Source: Pseudomonas lactis | GTDB lineage: Bacteria > Pseudomonadota > Gammaproteobacteria > Pseudomonadales > Pseudomonadaceae | Reading direction: 5' to 3' | DNA length: 64,000 nt | NCBI RefSeq assembly: GCF_001439845.1 | Contig: NZ_JYLO01000002.1 | Span: 434,001-498,000 of the forward strand | Shown here: piece by piece, positions 36,679 to 44,507 of the stretch | Layout of the letters: each line of letters begins with the position of its first letter | How positions within the stretch are numbered: position 1 is the first letter of the stretch | Program-made: the position numbers and the translations under genes | Notes under the pieces: generated by a model | What the model saw: only the letters and a program-made list of their open reading frames with translations | What the model was told of the DNA's origin: nothing | The model's database searches: none

Positions 36679-37770
36679 ATGTCCGGCAATACCTTCGGCA
36701 AGCTGTTCACTGTCACCACCGCGGGCGAAAGCCATGGGCCGGCGTTGGTCGCCATTGTCGACGGCTGCCCACCAGGCCTCGAGCTGAGCCTGGACGACCT
36801 GCAGCGCGACCTTGACCGCCGCAAGCCCGGCACCAGCCGCCATACCACTCAGCGCCAGGAACCGGACGAAGTCGAAATCCTCTCCGGAGTGTTCGAAGGC
36901 CGCACCACGGGCTGTGCCATTGGCCTGTTGATTCGCAACACCGACCAGAAGTCCAAGGACTACTCGGCGATCAAGGACCTGTTCCGCCCGGCCCATGCCG
37001 ACTACACCTACCATCACAAATACGGCGAACGCGACTATCGTGGCGGTGGCCGCAGCTCGGCGCGTGAAACCGCCATGCGCGTGGCCGCCGGCGCCATCGC
37101 CAAGAAATACCTGGCCACCCAGGGCATCGTCATCCGTGGCTACATGAGCCAATTGGGCCCGATTGAAATCCCGTTCAAGACCTGGGACAGCGTCGAAGAC
37201 AACGCCTTCTTCTGCCCCGACCCGGACAAGGTGCCGGAGCTGGAAGCCTACATGGACCAGTTGCGCCGCGACCAGGACTCGGTCGGCGCGAAGATCACCG
37301 TCGTGGCCGAAGGGGTGAAGCCGGGCCTGGGCGAGCCGATCTTTGATCGCCTCGACGCCGAACTGGCCCATGCGCTGATGAGCATCAACGCGGTGAAAGG
37401 CGTGGAAATCGGCGCTGGTTTCGCCTGCGTCTCCCAGCGCGGTACCGAGCATCGCGATGAGATGACCCCTGAAGGTTTCCTCAGCAACAACGCGGGCGGC
37501 ATCCTTGGCGGTATTTCTTCCGGCCAGCCGATCGTGGCGCACCTGGCGCTCAAGGCCACGTCGAGCATCACCACACCAGGCCGTTCGATCGATGTGCACG
37601 GCAACCCGGTGGACGTGATCACCAAGGGCCGCCACGACCCGTGCGTCGGCATCCGCGCCACACCGATTGCCGAAGCCATGATGGCCATCGTGCTGATGGA
37701 CCACCTCTTGCGTAACCGTGGGCAAAATGCCGATGTGCGCGTGAGTACCCCGATACTGGGCCAGCTGTGA
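36679..37770 (+). CDS. aroC: Chorismate synthase
   Basis: A 363-residue FMN-dependent enzyme that makes chorismate from EPSP, the last step of the shikimate pathway. Signatures: [18 protein letters not shown] near residue 15, [21 protein letters not shown] near 48 and the [12 protein letters not shown] motif near 120. GGAG lies 8 nt before the ATG. A single REP and the MFS gene follow on the same strand. Confidence 0.98.
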   Translation: MSGNTFGKLFTVTTAGESHGPALVAIVDGCPPGLELSLDDLQRDLDRRKPGTSRHTTQRQEPDEVEILSGVFEGRTTGCAIGLLIRNTDQKSKDYSAIKDLFRPAHADYTYHHKYGERDYRGGGRSSARETAMRVAAGAIAKKYLATQGIVIRGYMSQLGPIEIPFKTWDSVEDNAFFCPDPDKVPELEAYMDQLRRDQDSVGAKITVVAEGVKPGLGEPIFDRLDAELAHALMSINAVKGVEIGAGFACVSQRGTEHRDEMTPEGFLSNNAGGILGGISSGQPIVAHLALKATSSITTPGRSIDVHGNPVDVITKGRHDPCVGIRATPIAEAMMAIVLMDHLLRNRGQNADVRVSTPILGQL

Positions 37771-37795
37771 TCGCCTGGGGCAATGAGCGCGCTTG

Positions 37796-37840
37796 CTGTG
37801 GCGAGCGAGCTTGCTCGCGCTGGGCTGCGAAGCAGCCCCA
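37796..37840 (+). repeat. Single REP sequence, TGTGGCGAGCGAGCTTGCTCGC class
   Basis: One REP unit with its second palindrome (GGGCTGCGAAGCAGCCC) between aroC and the MFS gene. It ends just before the chosen start of the transporter gene. Confidence 0.85.
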
Positions 37841-37845
37841 ATAGC

Positions 37846-39009
37846 ATGCCCCAACCACTGCCATACTGGCGCCTCTCCAGCTTCTACCTCTTTTACTTCG
37901 CCCTGCTGGGGGCGACAGCGCCGTTCCTGGCGCTTTACTTCGATCACCTGGGTTTTTCCAGCGCACGCATCGGTGAACTGGTGGCCATCCCCATGCTGAT
38001 GCGCTGCGTGGCCCCCAACCTGTGGGGCTGGATCGGCGATTACACCGGCCGGCGCCTGGCCATCGTGCGGTTCGGCGCGGTGTGCACCCTGGCCAGCTTC
38101 TGCCTGATTTTCGTCAGCAAGACCTACGCCTGGCTGGCGCTGGTGATGGCCCTGCACGCGTTCTTCTGGCACGCAGTGCTGCCGCAGTTCGAAGTCATCA
38201 CCCTGGCCCACCTGCACACGCAAACCTCACGCTACAGCCAGATCCGTCTGTGGGGCTCCATTGGTTTTATCCTCACCGTGGTGGTCATGGGGCGGCTGTT
38301 CGATTGGCTGAGCCTGGATATTTACCCGGTGGCGGTCGTGGTGATCATGGCCGGCATCATCGGCGCCAGCCTTTGGGTACCGAACGCGCAGCCTGTCAGC
38401 CACGGCAACCGCTTGGCCGGTGAGGGTTTCCTCAAGCAATTGCGCAGCCCTGGCGTGCTGGCGTTTTATGCCTGCGTGGCGCTGATGCAAATGAGCCATG
38501 GCCCGTATTACACCTTCCTCACCTTGCACCTGGAGCACTTGGGCTACAGCCGTGGCGTGATTGGCCTGCTGTGGGCGCTGGGGGTGGTGGCGGAAGTGCT
38601 GATGTTCCTGGCCATGAGCCGTATCCTTGCGCGCTTTTCGGTGCGCCGGGTGCTGCTCGCCAGTTTCCTGCTGGCCGCGCTGCGCTGGTGGCTGCTGGGT
38701 TCATTTGCCGAGGTTTTCTGGCTGCTGCTGGTGGCGCAACTGATGCACGCCGCCACGTTTGGCAGCTTCCATGCAGCGGCGATTGCCTTTGTGCAACGCA
38801 GCTTCGGCGACCGCCAGCAAGGCCAGGGCCAGGCCCTTTATGCCGCGCTGGCCGGCACCGGCGGCGCGCTCGGCGCCCTGTATTCCGGCTACAGCTGGAA
38901 CCTGCTGGGGCCAACCTTCACGTTCAGTATCGCCAGCCTCGCGGCCCTGGCCGCCGCCATTATCATTGGCCTTCGATTGCAAGAGCCGAACCAAGGAACC
39001 GTGCAATGA
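37846..39009 (+). CDS. MFS transporter, HcaT-like
   Basis: A 387-residue inner-membrane transporter with 12 helices of the HcaT-like (phenylpropionate transporter) MFS branch; it begins PYWRLSSFYLFYFALLGATA and shows GWIGDYTGRRLAIVRFGAV between helices 2 and 3. The start at 37846 is chosen because the in-frame upstream ATG at 37783 would place a REP element inside the coding sequence. Its last codon overlaps the next gene by 4 nt (ATGA). Substrate unknown. Confidence 0.88.
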   Translation: MPQPLPYWRLSSFYLFYFALLGATAPFLALYFDHLGFSSARIGELVAIPMLMRCVAPNLWGWIGDYTGRRLAIVRFGAVCTLASFCLIFVSKTYAWLALVMALHAFFWHAVLPQFEVITLAHLHTQTSRYSQIRLWGSIGFILTVVVMGRLFDWLSLDIYPVAVVVIMAGIIGASLWVPNAQPVSHGNRLAGEGFLKQLRSPGVLAFYACVALMQMSHGPYYTFLTLHLEHLGYSRGVIGLLWALGVVAEVLMFLAMSRILARFSVRRVLLASFLLAALRWWLLGSFAEVFWLLLVAQLMHAATFGSFHAAAIAFVQRSFGDRQQGQGQALYAALAGTGGALGALYSGYSWNLLGPTFTFSIASLAALAAAIIIGLRLQEPNQGTVQ

Positions 39010-39536
39010 GCTATGTAGCCGTCTACTCCATCGCCACCCCGGACACCCCAAACAAAGTGTTGACCCATGCCGAGGATATCCAGTCGACCCTGGCCGAGCA
39101 CGGTGTGCGGTTCGAACGCTGGCAGCCCGGCCCAATCGAAAAGGGCGCCACGGATGCTGAAATGATTGCCGCCTACCAGGCTCAGATCAAAGCCCTCGGC
39201 TACGCCGCTGTGGAAGTGGTGCGCGTGACCCAAGACCATCCACAGAAGGACGAGTTACGCGCACAGTTCCTGGATGAACGTACCTACAGTGAAGACGAGG
39301 TGCGTTTCTTCATCGCAGGCCAGGCGCTGTTTACGCTGCACATAGGCGACTATGTGTACAGCTTGCGCTGTGAGAAGAATGACTTGCTGATCATCCCTGC
39401 CGGTGTACCGCACTGGTTCGACATGGGCGAAAACCCGCACTGTGTGACACTGCGTTTGTTCAACACAGCCCAGGGCGCTGTGCCCTCGTTGACCTGTGAT
39501 GCGATTGCCACACGCTTTCCAGGACTCGATGACTAA
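39006..39536 (+). CDS. Acireductone dioxygenase family protein lacking two metal ligands
   Basis: A 176-residue cupin of the acireductone dioxygenase (MtnD) family: it has VLTHAEDIQSTLAEHGVRFERW, DHPQKDELRAQFLDE, SEDEVRFFIAG and PAGVPHWFDMGENPHCV. In active enzymes the segment is E-H-x-H-x-E-D-E, whose two His bind Ni or Fe. Here it is E-R92-T-Y94-S-E-D-E98, so two of four ligands are gone while E98 and H136 remain. The codons (CGT ACC TAC at 39279-39287) are clear. AGGA lies 9 nt upstream and the start overlaps the MFS stop. mtnB and mtnC, usually on either side in pseudomonads, are absent here. Confidence 0.88.
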   Translation: MSYVAVYSIATPDTPNKVLTHAEDIQSTLAEHGVRFERWQPGPIEKGATDAEMIAAYQAQIKALGYAAVEVVRVTQDHPQKDELRAQFLDERTYSEDEVRFFIAGQALFTLHIGDYVYSLRCEKNDLLIIPAGVPHWFDMGENPHCVTLRLFNTAQGAVPSLTCDAIATRFPGLDD

Positions 39537-39746
39537 GCACAAATAACTGAATGTTCAACCCTGGCAAGTTGGAAGTTGCTGTGGGAAGAAGCTTAATTAT
39601 TTGTAGGGCAAAGCTGTTTGTTCTGCACTGTGCGCTTTGATTCCACTCGTTATGTAACTCTCTGTTCAGCGCCAATGTTTATGCCATCTGTCAATAGGAG
39701 GAATCCGAAAGGTGGCAGCGCATCAGCAGACATAAAGGAGAGAACA

Positions 39747-40016
39747 ATGAGTGGCCCCGAGGAGACGTATCGCCCGTTAGTTATTGTACCGACGGCTATC
39801 AGAAAACGCCTGAGCTTGTGCGGCAAGCCCCTGACTGCCACGGAGCTGGAAATCCTGCGATGGGCCTCCGAGGGCAAGACGGTCTGGGAAATCAGCCAGA
39901 TTCGCGCCACCTCTGAAGCCACGGTGAAATTTCATCTGCGCAACATCTACGGCAAGTTGGATGTCACCAACCGCGTACAGGCAAAGAATGAGGCCGCCCG
40001 CCAGGGCTTATGTTAA
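39747..40016 (+). CDS. Stand-alone LuxR-type HTH protein
   Basis: An 89-residue protein consisting almost entirely of a GerE/LuxR DNA-binding domain: PLTATELEILRWASEGKTVW, then EISQIRATSEATVKFHLRNI and YGKLDVTNRVQAKNEA. The W-E-I after the first helix is characteristic of quorum-sensing LuxR proteins, but there is no autoinducer-binding domain; about 25 residues precede the HTH. AAGGAG 8 nt before the ATG fixes the start, so it is not simply a truncated open frame. A strong bidirectional terminator follows at once. Target genes unknown. Confidence 0.9.
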   Translation: MSGPEETYRPLVIVPTAIRKRLSLCGKPLTATELEILRWASEGKTVWEISQIRATSEATVKFHLRNIYGKLDVTNRVQAKNEAARQGLC

Positions 40017-40023
40017 CGGCATG

Positions 40024-40063
40024 AAAAAGGGCCGCGACGCTGAGTAGCGTCGCGGCCCTTTTT
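40024..40063. terminator. Bidirectional rho-independent terminator
   Basis: A perfect 18-bp stem AAAAAGGGCCGCGACGCT with loop GAGT and T run, between the convergent LuxR-type and DUF3509-like genes. It works for both strands. Confidence 0.95.
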
Positions 40064-40075
40064 CAGATTTCCAGC

Positions 40076-40354
40076 TTAGGCCGAGTGATAGGTCGGCAGT
40101 GCAAAGCGGTTCTGGCTTTGCAGCATCGAAATCTGCGGCAGTTCGCTGGCTTGTTCAGCCAAGTCACGACGAATGGCGCTGATGACCCAGGTCAGTTGGT
40201 CGGCAGTGTGCAGCTGCTGATAAGAGATCGAGCGCTTGACCTGCTTACCTTCGCTGTTGCGCAGGGTCAACAGGATGCCGCCGTCCGGACGTGGCTGGGT
40301 GGTGACGTCGTAGTTGGAGAATACCGAAGCGAATTTATCTTGGATCAGGCTCAT
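40076..40354 (-). CDS. DUF3509-like small protein
   Basis: A 92-residue protein resembling the Pseudomonas-specific DUF3509 family: MSLIQDKFASVFSNYDV, then QPRPDGGILLTLRN and VKRSISYQQLHTADQLTWVI followed by AIRRDLAEQ. Function unknown. GGAG 9 nt before ATG 40354 decides the start; the open frame extends 33 codons upstream without support. Separate gene closed by the 40024 terminator. Confidence 0.8.
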   Translation of the reverse strand: MSLIQDKFASVFSNYDVTTQPRPDGGILLTLRNSEGKQVKRSISYQQLHTADQLTWVISAIRRDLAEQASELPQISMLQSQNRFALPTYHSA

Positions 40355-40821
40355 GTCTATCAGCTCCATTGGCTCAAGTTGGCAAGCATGGAGTGATAGG
40401 TGCAGTGATTGTGCCAGTATTGGATTTTTTAGAAAATCGTTATAAATCAGCAACTTATAAATTTACAGGATTTTCATTTTCGTGCAATTTGCATGAAGGG
40501 CCATCGTGCATCCTGCATTTTGCGCTATCTGCTCGGTGATTTTTTCGGGAGGAGGGGGAGGGCTGTACTGATACTGACCGCCTTTTGCTCGGAAAAATCC
40601 CGCTCGGCTGGCAGGCTGTTATCGCAGCGATGCGGTGGCCCGACAAGCCAGCTCCCGCATTTGGAGGGTGGAGTGTCCGGGAGATAAGCATCGGCCGGCC
40701 GCCACGAGATACAAAACTTTTCAAATCCCGCGTGTACAGCCAAAGAACCGCTGACGTATTTTCCGCTACACCAGTCGATGTACCTGGACCAGACCAAGAA
40801 TAAGAAAAGGGACGTCCCGCC
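40355..40821. other. 467-nt divergent promoter region with a decayed REP
   Basis: Between the DUF3509-like gene and the acyl-CoA synthetase gene. A degenerate REP arm (ACAAGCCAGCTCCCGCATTTGG, about 40643-40664) is seen; near the DUF3509-like start the sequence is AT-rich (40425-40460), as expected for a promoter. No gene is supported. Confidence 0.5.
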
Positions 40822-42648
40822 ATGACTCATCAGCAAGTCGACATGATCACCTGGCGCATGATGCTGCGAAAGGTGCCTGCCATCGTTCGGGCCCTCCCAC
40901 GGGTGGTGCGCGGCATGCGCGCGGCCAACGTCACCGACCCGGGCCAACCCTGCGGCCTGGGCTGGCATTTCGAACAAGCCGCCTTGCGCAACCCGGACGG
41001 TGCTGCCCTGCTTTATGGGGACAGCGTGATCAGCTACCGCGACGCCAATCAGCGCGCCAACCGTCTTGCCCACCACCTGCAAGCCCAGGGCATCGGCAAG
41101 GGTGACGTGGTGGCGCTGTTTATCGAAAATCGCCCCGAGTTGCTGCTCAACGTGCTGGCCGTGGCCAAGCTGGGCGGCATCTGCGCCATGCTCAACACGG
41201 CGCAAACTCAAGGGGCGTTGGTACACAGCCTGACCCTAGTCAACCCGGTTGCCATTGTGGTCGGTGCCGAATTGCTGGGCGCTTACGCGGCGGTGCGCGA
41301 ACACGTGCAGATCCCGGCCGAGCGCACCTGGTTCGTGGCCGATCAACCCGGCAGTGCAGTGCCCGATGGCTATATCGACCTGATGGCCGCCAGCGCCGAA
41401 AGCCCGGTGGACAACCCGGTGAGTTCCGCGCAGGTGTTCTTTAATGACCCCTGCTTCTATATCTACACCTCCGGCACCACCGGCTTGCCCAAGGCCGGCA
41501 TCATGAAGCACGGGCGCTGGACCAAAACCGCCGTGAGCTTCGGCAGTATCGCCCTGGACATGGGCCCGCAGGACGTCCTCTATTGCACCTTGCCGCTGTA
41601 CCACGCCACCGGGCTGTGCGTGTGCTGGGGGGCGGCGATTATCGGCGCGTCGGGCTTTGCCATCCGGCGCAAATTCAGTGCCAGCCAGTTCTGGGACGAT
41701 GCACGCAAGTTCAAGGCGACCACCCTGGGTTATGTCGGTGAGCTGTGCCGCTATCTGCTCGACCAGCCTGCCAGTGCGCAGGACCGCGATAATCAGGTGA
41801 CCAAGATGGTCGGCAACGGCTTGCGCCCTGGTGTGTGGGCGCAGTTCAAGCAGCGTTATGGTGTGGAGCATATCTGCGAGCTGTATGCCGCCAGCGACGG
41901 CAATATCGGCTTTACCAACATACTGAATTTTGACAACACCATCGGCTTTTGCCTGCAGCATTGGGCGCTGGTGGATTACGCCCATGACACTGGTGAACCG
42001 CTGCGCGGCAGCGATGGGTTCATGGTCAAGGTGCCCACCGGCGGGCAGGGCCTGTTATTGGCGCGCATTGATGATAAGTCGCCCTTCGACGGCTATACCG
42101 ATCCGGAAAAAAACCGCAAGGTGGTACTGACCGACGTATTCGAAAAAGGCGATCGCTATTTCAACACCGGTGACCTGGTGCGCAGTATCGGTTTCGGCCA
42201 TGCGCAATTTGTCGATCGCCTGGGGGATACCTATCGCTGGAAGGGCGAAAACGTCTCGACCACCGAGGTGGAAAACGTCCTGCTCAAACACCCGCAGATC
42301 GCTGAAGTGGTGGCCTATGGCGTCGAGATCGACAACACCAACGGCCGCGCCGGCATGGTCGCCATCACCCCCAGCGAATCCCTGGCCAGCCTGGACATGC
42401 GCGAACTGCTGCAATTTGCCCACGGCCAGCTGCCCCCTTATGCGGTGCCGTTGTTTTTGCGGATCAAGGTGAAGATGGAAACCACCGGCACGTTCAAGTA
42501 CCAGAAAGTGAAGCTCAAGGAGCAAGGGTTCGACCCGGACAAGGCTGGCAATGACCCGGTCTACGCCTGGTTGCCGGGTTCGGACAGCTATGTGCCGGTG
42601 ACCGGGCAATTGCTGGCGCAGATCCAGGGCGGCCAATTCCGTTATTGA
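40822..42648 (+). CDS. Long-chain/very-long-chain acyl-CoA synthetase (FATP type)
   Basis: A 608-residue adenylate-forming enzyme. The AMP-binding motif YIYTSGTTGLPKAG lies near residue 214, the A8 loop DRLGDTYRWKGENVSTTEVE near 470 and FKYQKVKLKEQGFDP near the C-terminus. N-terminal features and the K-x-E-N-V-S segment match the FATP/FadD6 branch, which activates long-chain fatty acids as CoA esters. Only AGGGA about 10 nt from the ATG serves as ribosome site. No other fatty acid genes adjoin it. Confidence 0.9.
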   Translation: MTHQQVDMITWRMMLRKVPAIVRALPRVVRGMRAANVTDPGQPCGLGWHFEQAALRNPDGAALLYGDSVISYRDANQRANRLAHHLQAQGIGKGDVVALFIENRPELLLNVLAVAKLGGICAMLNTAQTQGALVHSLTLVNPVAIVVGAELLGAYAAVREHVQIPAERTWFVADQPGSAVPDGYIDLMAASAESPVDNPVSSAQVFFNDPCFYIYTSGTTGLPKAGIMKHGRWTKTAVSFGSIALDMGPQDVLYCTLPLYHATGLCVCWGAAIIGASGFAIRRKFSASQFWDDARKFKATTLGYVGELCRYLLDQPASAQDRDNQVTKMVGNGLRPGVWAQFKQRYGVEHICELYAASDGNIGFTNILNFDNTIGFCLQHWALVDYAHDTGEPLRGSDGFMVKVPTGGQGLLLARIDDKSPFDGYTDPEKNRKVVLTDVFEKGDRYFNTGDLVRSIGFGHAQFVDRLGDTYRWKGENVSTTEVENVLLKHPQIAEVVAYGVEIDNTNGRAGMVAITPSESLASLDMRELLQFAHGQLPPYAVPLFLRIKVKMETTGTFKYQKVKLKEQGFDPDKAGNDPVYAWLPGSDSYVPVTGQLLAQIQGGQFRY

Positions 42649-42754
42649 TTCTGGCTATGGCGGCTTTTGACAAAAAAGCCATGACACCGGGGAACTCCCT
42701 CGCGACACTGGGCGCCTTAAACAGTTATATCAGTCGCCTCAGCAAGGAGCCCCC

Positions 42755-43270
42755 ATGTCAGAACAGCCTAAACAAATGACCGAAGACGAAGCCGCCGAAT
42801 TTGCCGAGCAAGTCTTCGACGTGGCCCGTCGCGGCGATGCCGCGATGCTCGCCGCCCTGTTGGCCAAAGGCCTGCCGGCCAACTTTCGTAATCACAATGG
42901 CGACACCTTGTTGATGCTCGCGGCTTACCACGGCCATGCCGAGGCGGTTAAAGTGCTGCTGGAGTTCAAGGCTGACCCCCTGATCGCCAACGACAAGAAC
43001 CAGTTGCCGATTGCCGGTGCGGCGTTCAAAGGCAACCTGCCGGTGGTCCAGGCGTTGATCGAAGGCGGCACGCCGATTGACGCGGCCTCCTCGGACGGGC
43101 GTACGGCGTTGATGATGGCGGCGATGTTCAACCGCGTTGACATGGTTGATTACCTGCTCGGTAAAGGCGCAAATCCCAAGGCCACCGATGCACAAGGCGC
43201 GACAGCGCTGGCGGCGGCGCAGACCATGGGCGCGGTGGATACGGCGGCGCAGTTGCAGAAACTGGTGTAG
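42755..43270 (+). CDS. Ankyrin repeat protein
   Basis: A 171-residue cytosolic protein made of about four ankyrin repeats: NHNGDTLLMLAAYHGHAEAV, NDKNQLPIAGAAFKGNLPVV, SSDGRTALMMAAMFNRVDMV and DAQGATALAAAQTMGAVDTA. The N-terminal QMTEDEAAEFAEQVFDVARRG serves as a helical cap. No signal peptide. AGGAG lies 5 nt before the ATG. Such proteins mediate protein contacts; partner unknown. The next gene starts 41 nt downstream. Confidence 0.92.
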   Translation: MSEQPKQMTEDEAAEFAEQVFDVARRGDAAMLAALLAKGLPANFRNHNGDTLLMLAAYHGHAEAVKVLLEFKADPLIANDKNQLPIAGAAFKGNLPVVQALIEGGTPIDAASSDGRTALMMAAMFNRVDMVDYLLGKGANPKATDAQGATALAAAQTMGAVDTAAQLQKLV

Positions 43271-43311
43271 GCTACGCGCCCTTCAAAACTTGCCCGTTAC
43301 AGGATCGCCCC

Positions 43312-43842
43312 ATGAAAACCGCCCTCGTCGAACTCATCAGTAAAATCAGCGCCGGCGTCATGGGTGAGGACGAAGTAGCGCGTATCGCCGACGAAGCGGC
43401 CCAGGCCTACGCGGCCCCGGCGGCGTTCCTGGCGGCCAACCCGGATATCAACTACGACGACAGCTTCCCGATCCCGCTGGGGGAGTGGGTGGTAGTGGGT
43501 AGCCTACCGGACACGGTGTTGTTCCAGGCCGATACCTATGGCGACCTGTTTGCCCAGATCGTCGCGTCGTTCGGTCCGGGTGTGGCGTTCAACCTCAAGC
43601 CCAAGCAACTGGCCAAGACCGAAGACCTGACCGCGCTGAACCGCATCCAGATCCAGATGAGCGCCCTGAGCCCGGAAGACGGCGGTTATGTGCTGGTGAA
43701 TTTCAGCCAGTTGCTGGACGACGAGATCCAGGCGGTGCTGGTGTTCGGCAACGACCTGCCGCGGGTGCTGGAACTGTGTGCCGAAGTCGGCATCAAGGCC
43801 GAGCCCTCGCTTGAAGCCTTGAAGATTGCCGTACACGTCTGA
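43312..43842 (+). CDS. Hypothetical protein
   Basis: A 176-residue soluble acidic protein. It has an N-terminal helical region (ALVELISKISAGVMGEDEVA), a central beta-rich segment with SFPIPLGEWVVVGSLPDTV and LFQADTYGDLFAQIVASFGP, and ends LEALKIAVHV. No signal peptide or membrane segment. I do not recognise its family. It follows the ankyrin gene closely and may share its transcript. Confidence 0.75.
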   Translation: MKTALVELISKISAGVMGEDEVARIADEAAQAYAAPAAFLAANPDINYDDSFPIPLGEWVVVGSLPDTVLFQADTYGDLFAQIVASFGPGVAFNLKPKQLAKTEDLTALNRIQIQMSALSPEDGGYVLVNFSQLLDDEIQAVLVFGNDLPRVLELCAEVGIKAEPSLEALKIAVHV

Positions 43843-43909
43843 AATAAAACGGAACCCCAGCCAAGGCTGACTATCCTACAAGGGCATGCCCTCACTTAGG
43901 AGCGACACC

Positions 43910-44101
43910 ATGGGTTCCACGTTTAATAGCCTGATTGGCCTGATTATCCTCGCGCTGGATATCTGGGCGATCATCAACGTGTTCAAAAGCGGCGCCAGCA
44001 CCGGCGCCAAAGTGCTGTGGATCCTGTTGATCCTGCTGTTGCCCGTGCTGGGCCTGATCATCTGGGCTATCGCCGGGCCGCGCGGTAACGTGCGGATCTG
44101 A
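43910..44101 (+). CDS. PLDc_N-type small membrane protein
   Basis: A 63-residue protein with two membrane helices: FNSLIGLIILALDIWAIINV and AKVLWILLILLLPVLGLIIW followed by A-I-A-G-P-R-G. This is the PLDc_N domain found alone in many proteobacteria and at the N-terminus of cardiolipin synthases. AGGAG 8 nt before ATG 43910 fixes the start in preference to an in-frame ATG at 43886. Function unknown. Confidence 0.85.
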   Translation: MGSTFNSLIGLIILALDIWAIINVFKSGASTGAKVLWILLILLLPVLGLIIWAIAGPRGNVRI

Positions 44102-44133
44102 CGACCTACTCGATTTGGAGTGGGCACAGTCAA

Positions 44134-44222
44134 TGTGGGAGCTGGCTTGCCTGCGATTGCGGTGTGTCAATCAAAACGATGCAAGCTGACCCACCGCTAT
44201 CGCAGGCAAGCCAGCTCCCACA
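44134..44222. repeat. REPIN, TGTGGGAGCTGGCTTGCC class
   Basis: Inverted arms downstream of the PLDc_N-type gene; the left arm ends GATTGC instead of GATAGC. Confidence 0.9.
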
Positions 44223-44507
44223 GGGGGCACTGTATTAACCATATTTGTGTGTCGAAACTATTCGCCGCACGAAATTTTCACATCCCATCCAAGACAATTC
44301 GCCGGCTTTAACCGGCTGCCAGGGCTCTATCTCCAGTGCCCTTAAAGGCAGGGCCGTGCCTTACGTTCAGTAATTAATAGCCTTGCCGGCCTTGATCGGG
44401 CACCATTTGTGCCACCGCGTTAACCGCCTAACCCAGCCAGCCTGGGCGAGGGACGGACGCCACTGCATTATTTCGCAACTTAAACTTCCAATGGGTCCTA
44501 AAACGAC
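44223..44507 (+). other. 285-nt leader region upstream of the LTA-synthase-like gene
   Basis: No open frame is supported. Short hairpins (CCGGCTTTAACCGG near 44303 and a CCCT/AGGG pairing near 44339) could form in a leader RNA. The promoter is not obvious and no ribosome site precedes the ATG at 44508. Confidence 0.4.

Noticed and set aside
37783..37845. Longer N-terminus for the MFS transporter
   Set aside because: The extra 21 codons are a REP element (37796-37840); the family start is MPQPLPYWRLSSF at 37846.
38571..39005. Extension of the acireductone dioxygenase frame into the MFS gene
   Set aside because: The frame is open by chance; the ATG at 39006 has AGGA upstream, overlaps the MFS stop and gives the family length.
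10062..44222. Regularly similar palindromes considered as a CRISPR array
   Set aside because: The repeats are kilobases apart, occur as inverted pairs and have no cas genes; they are REPINs.
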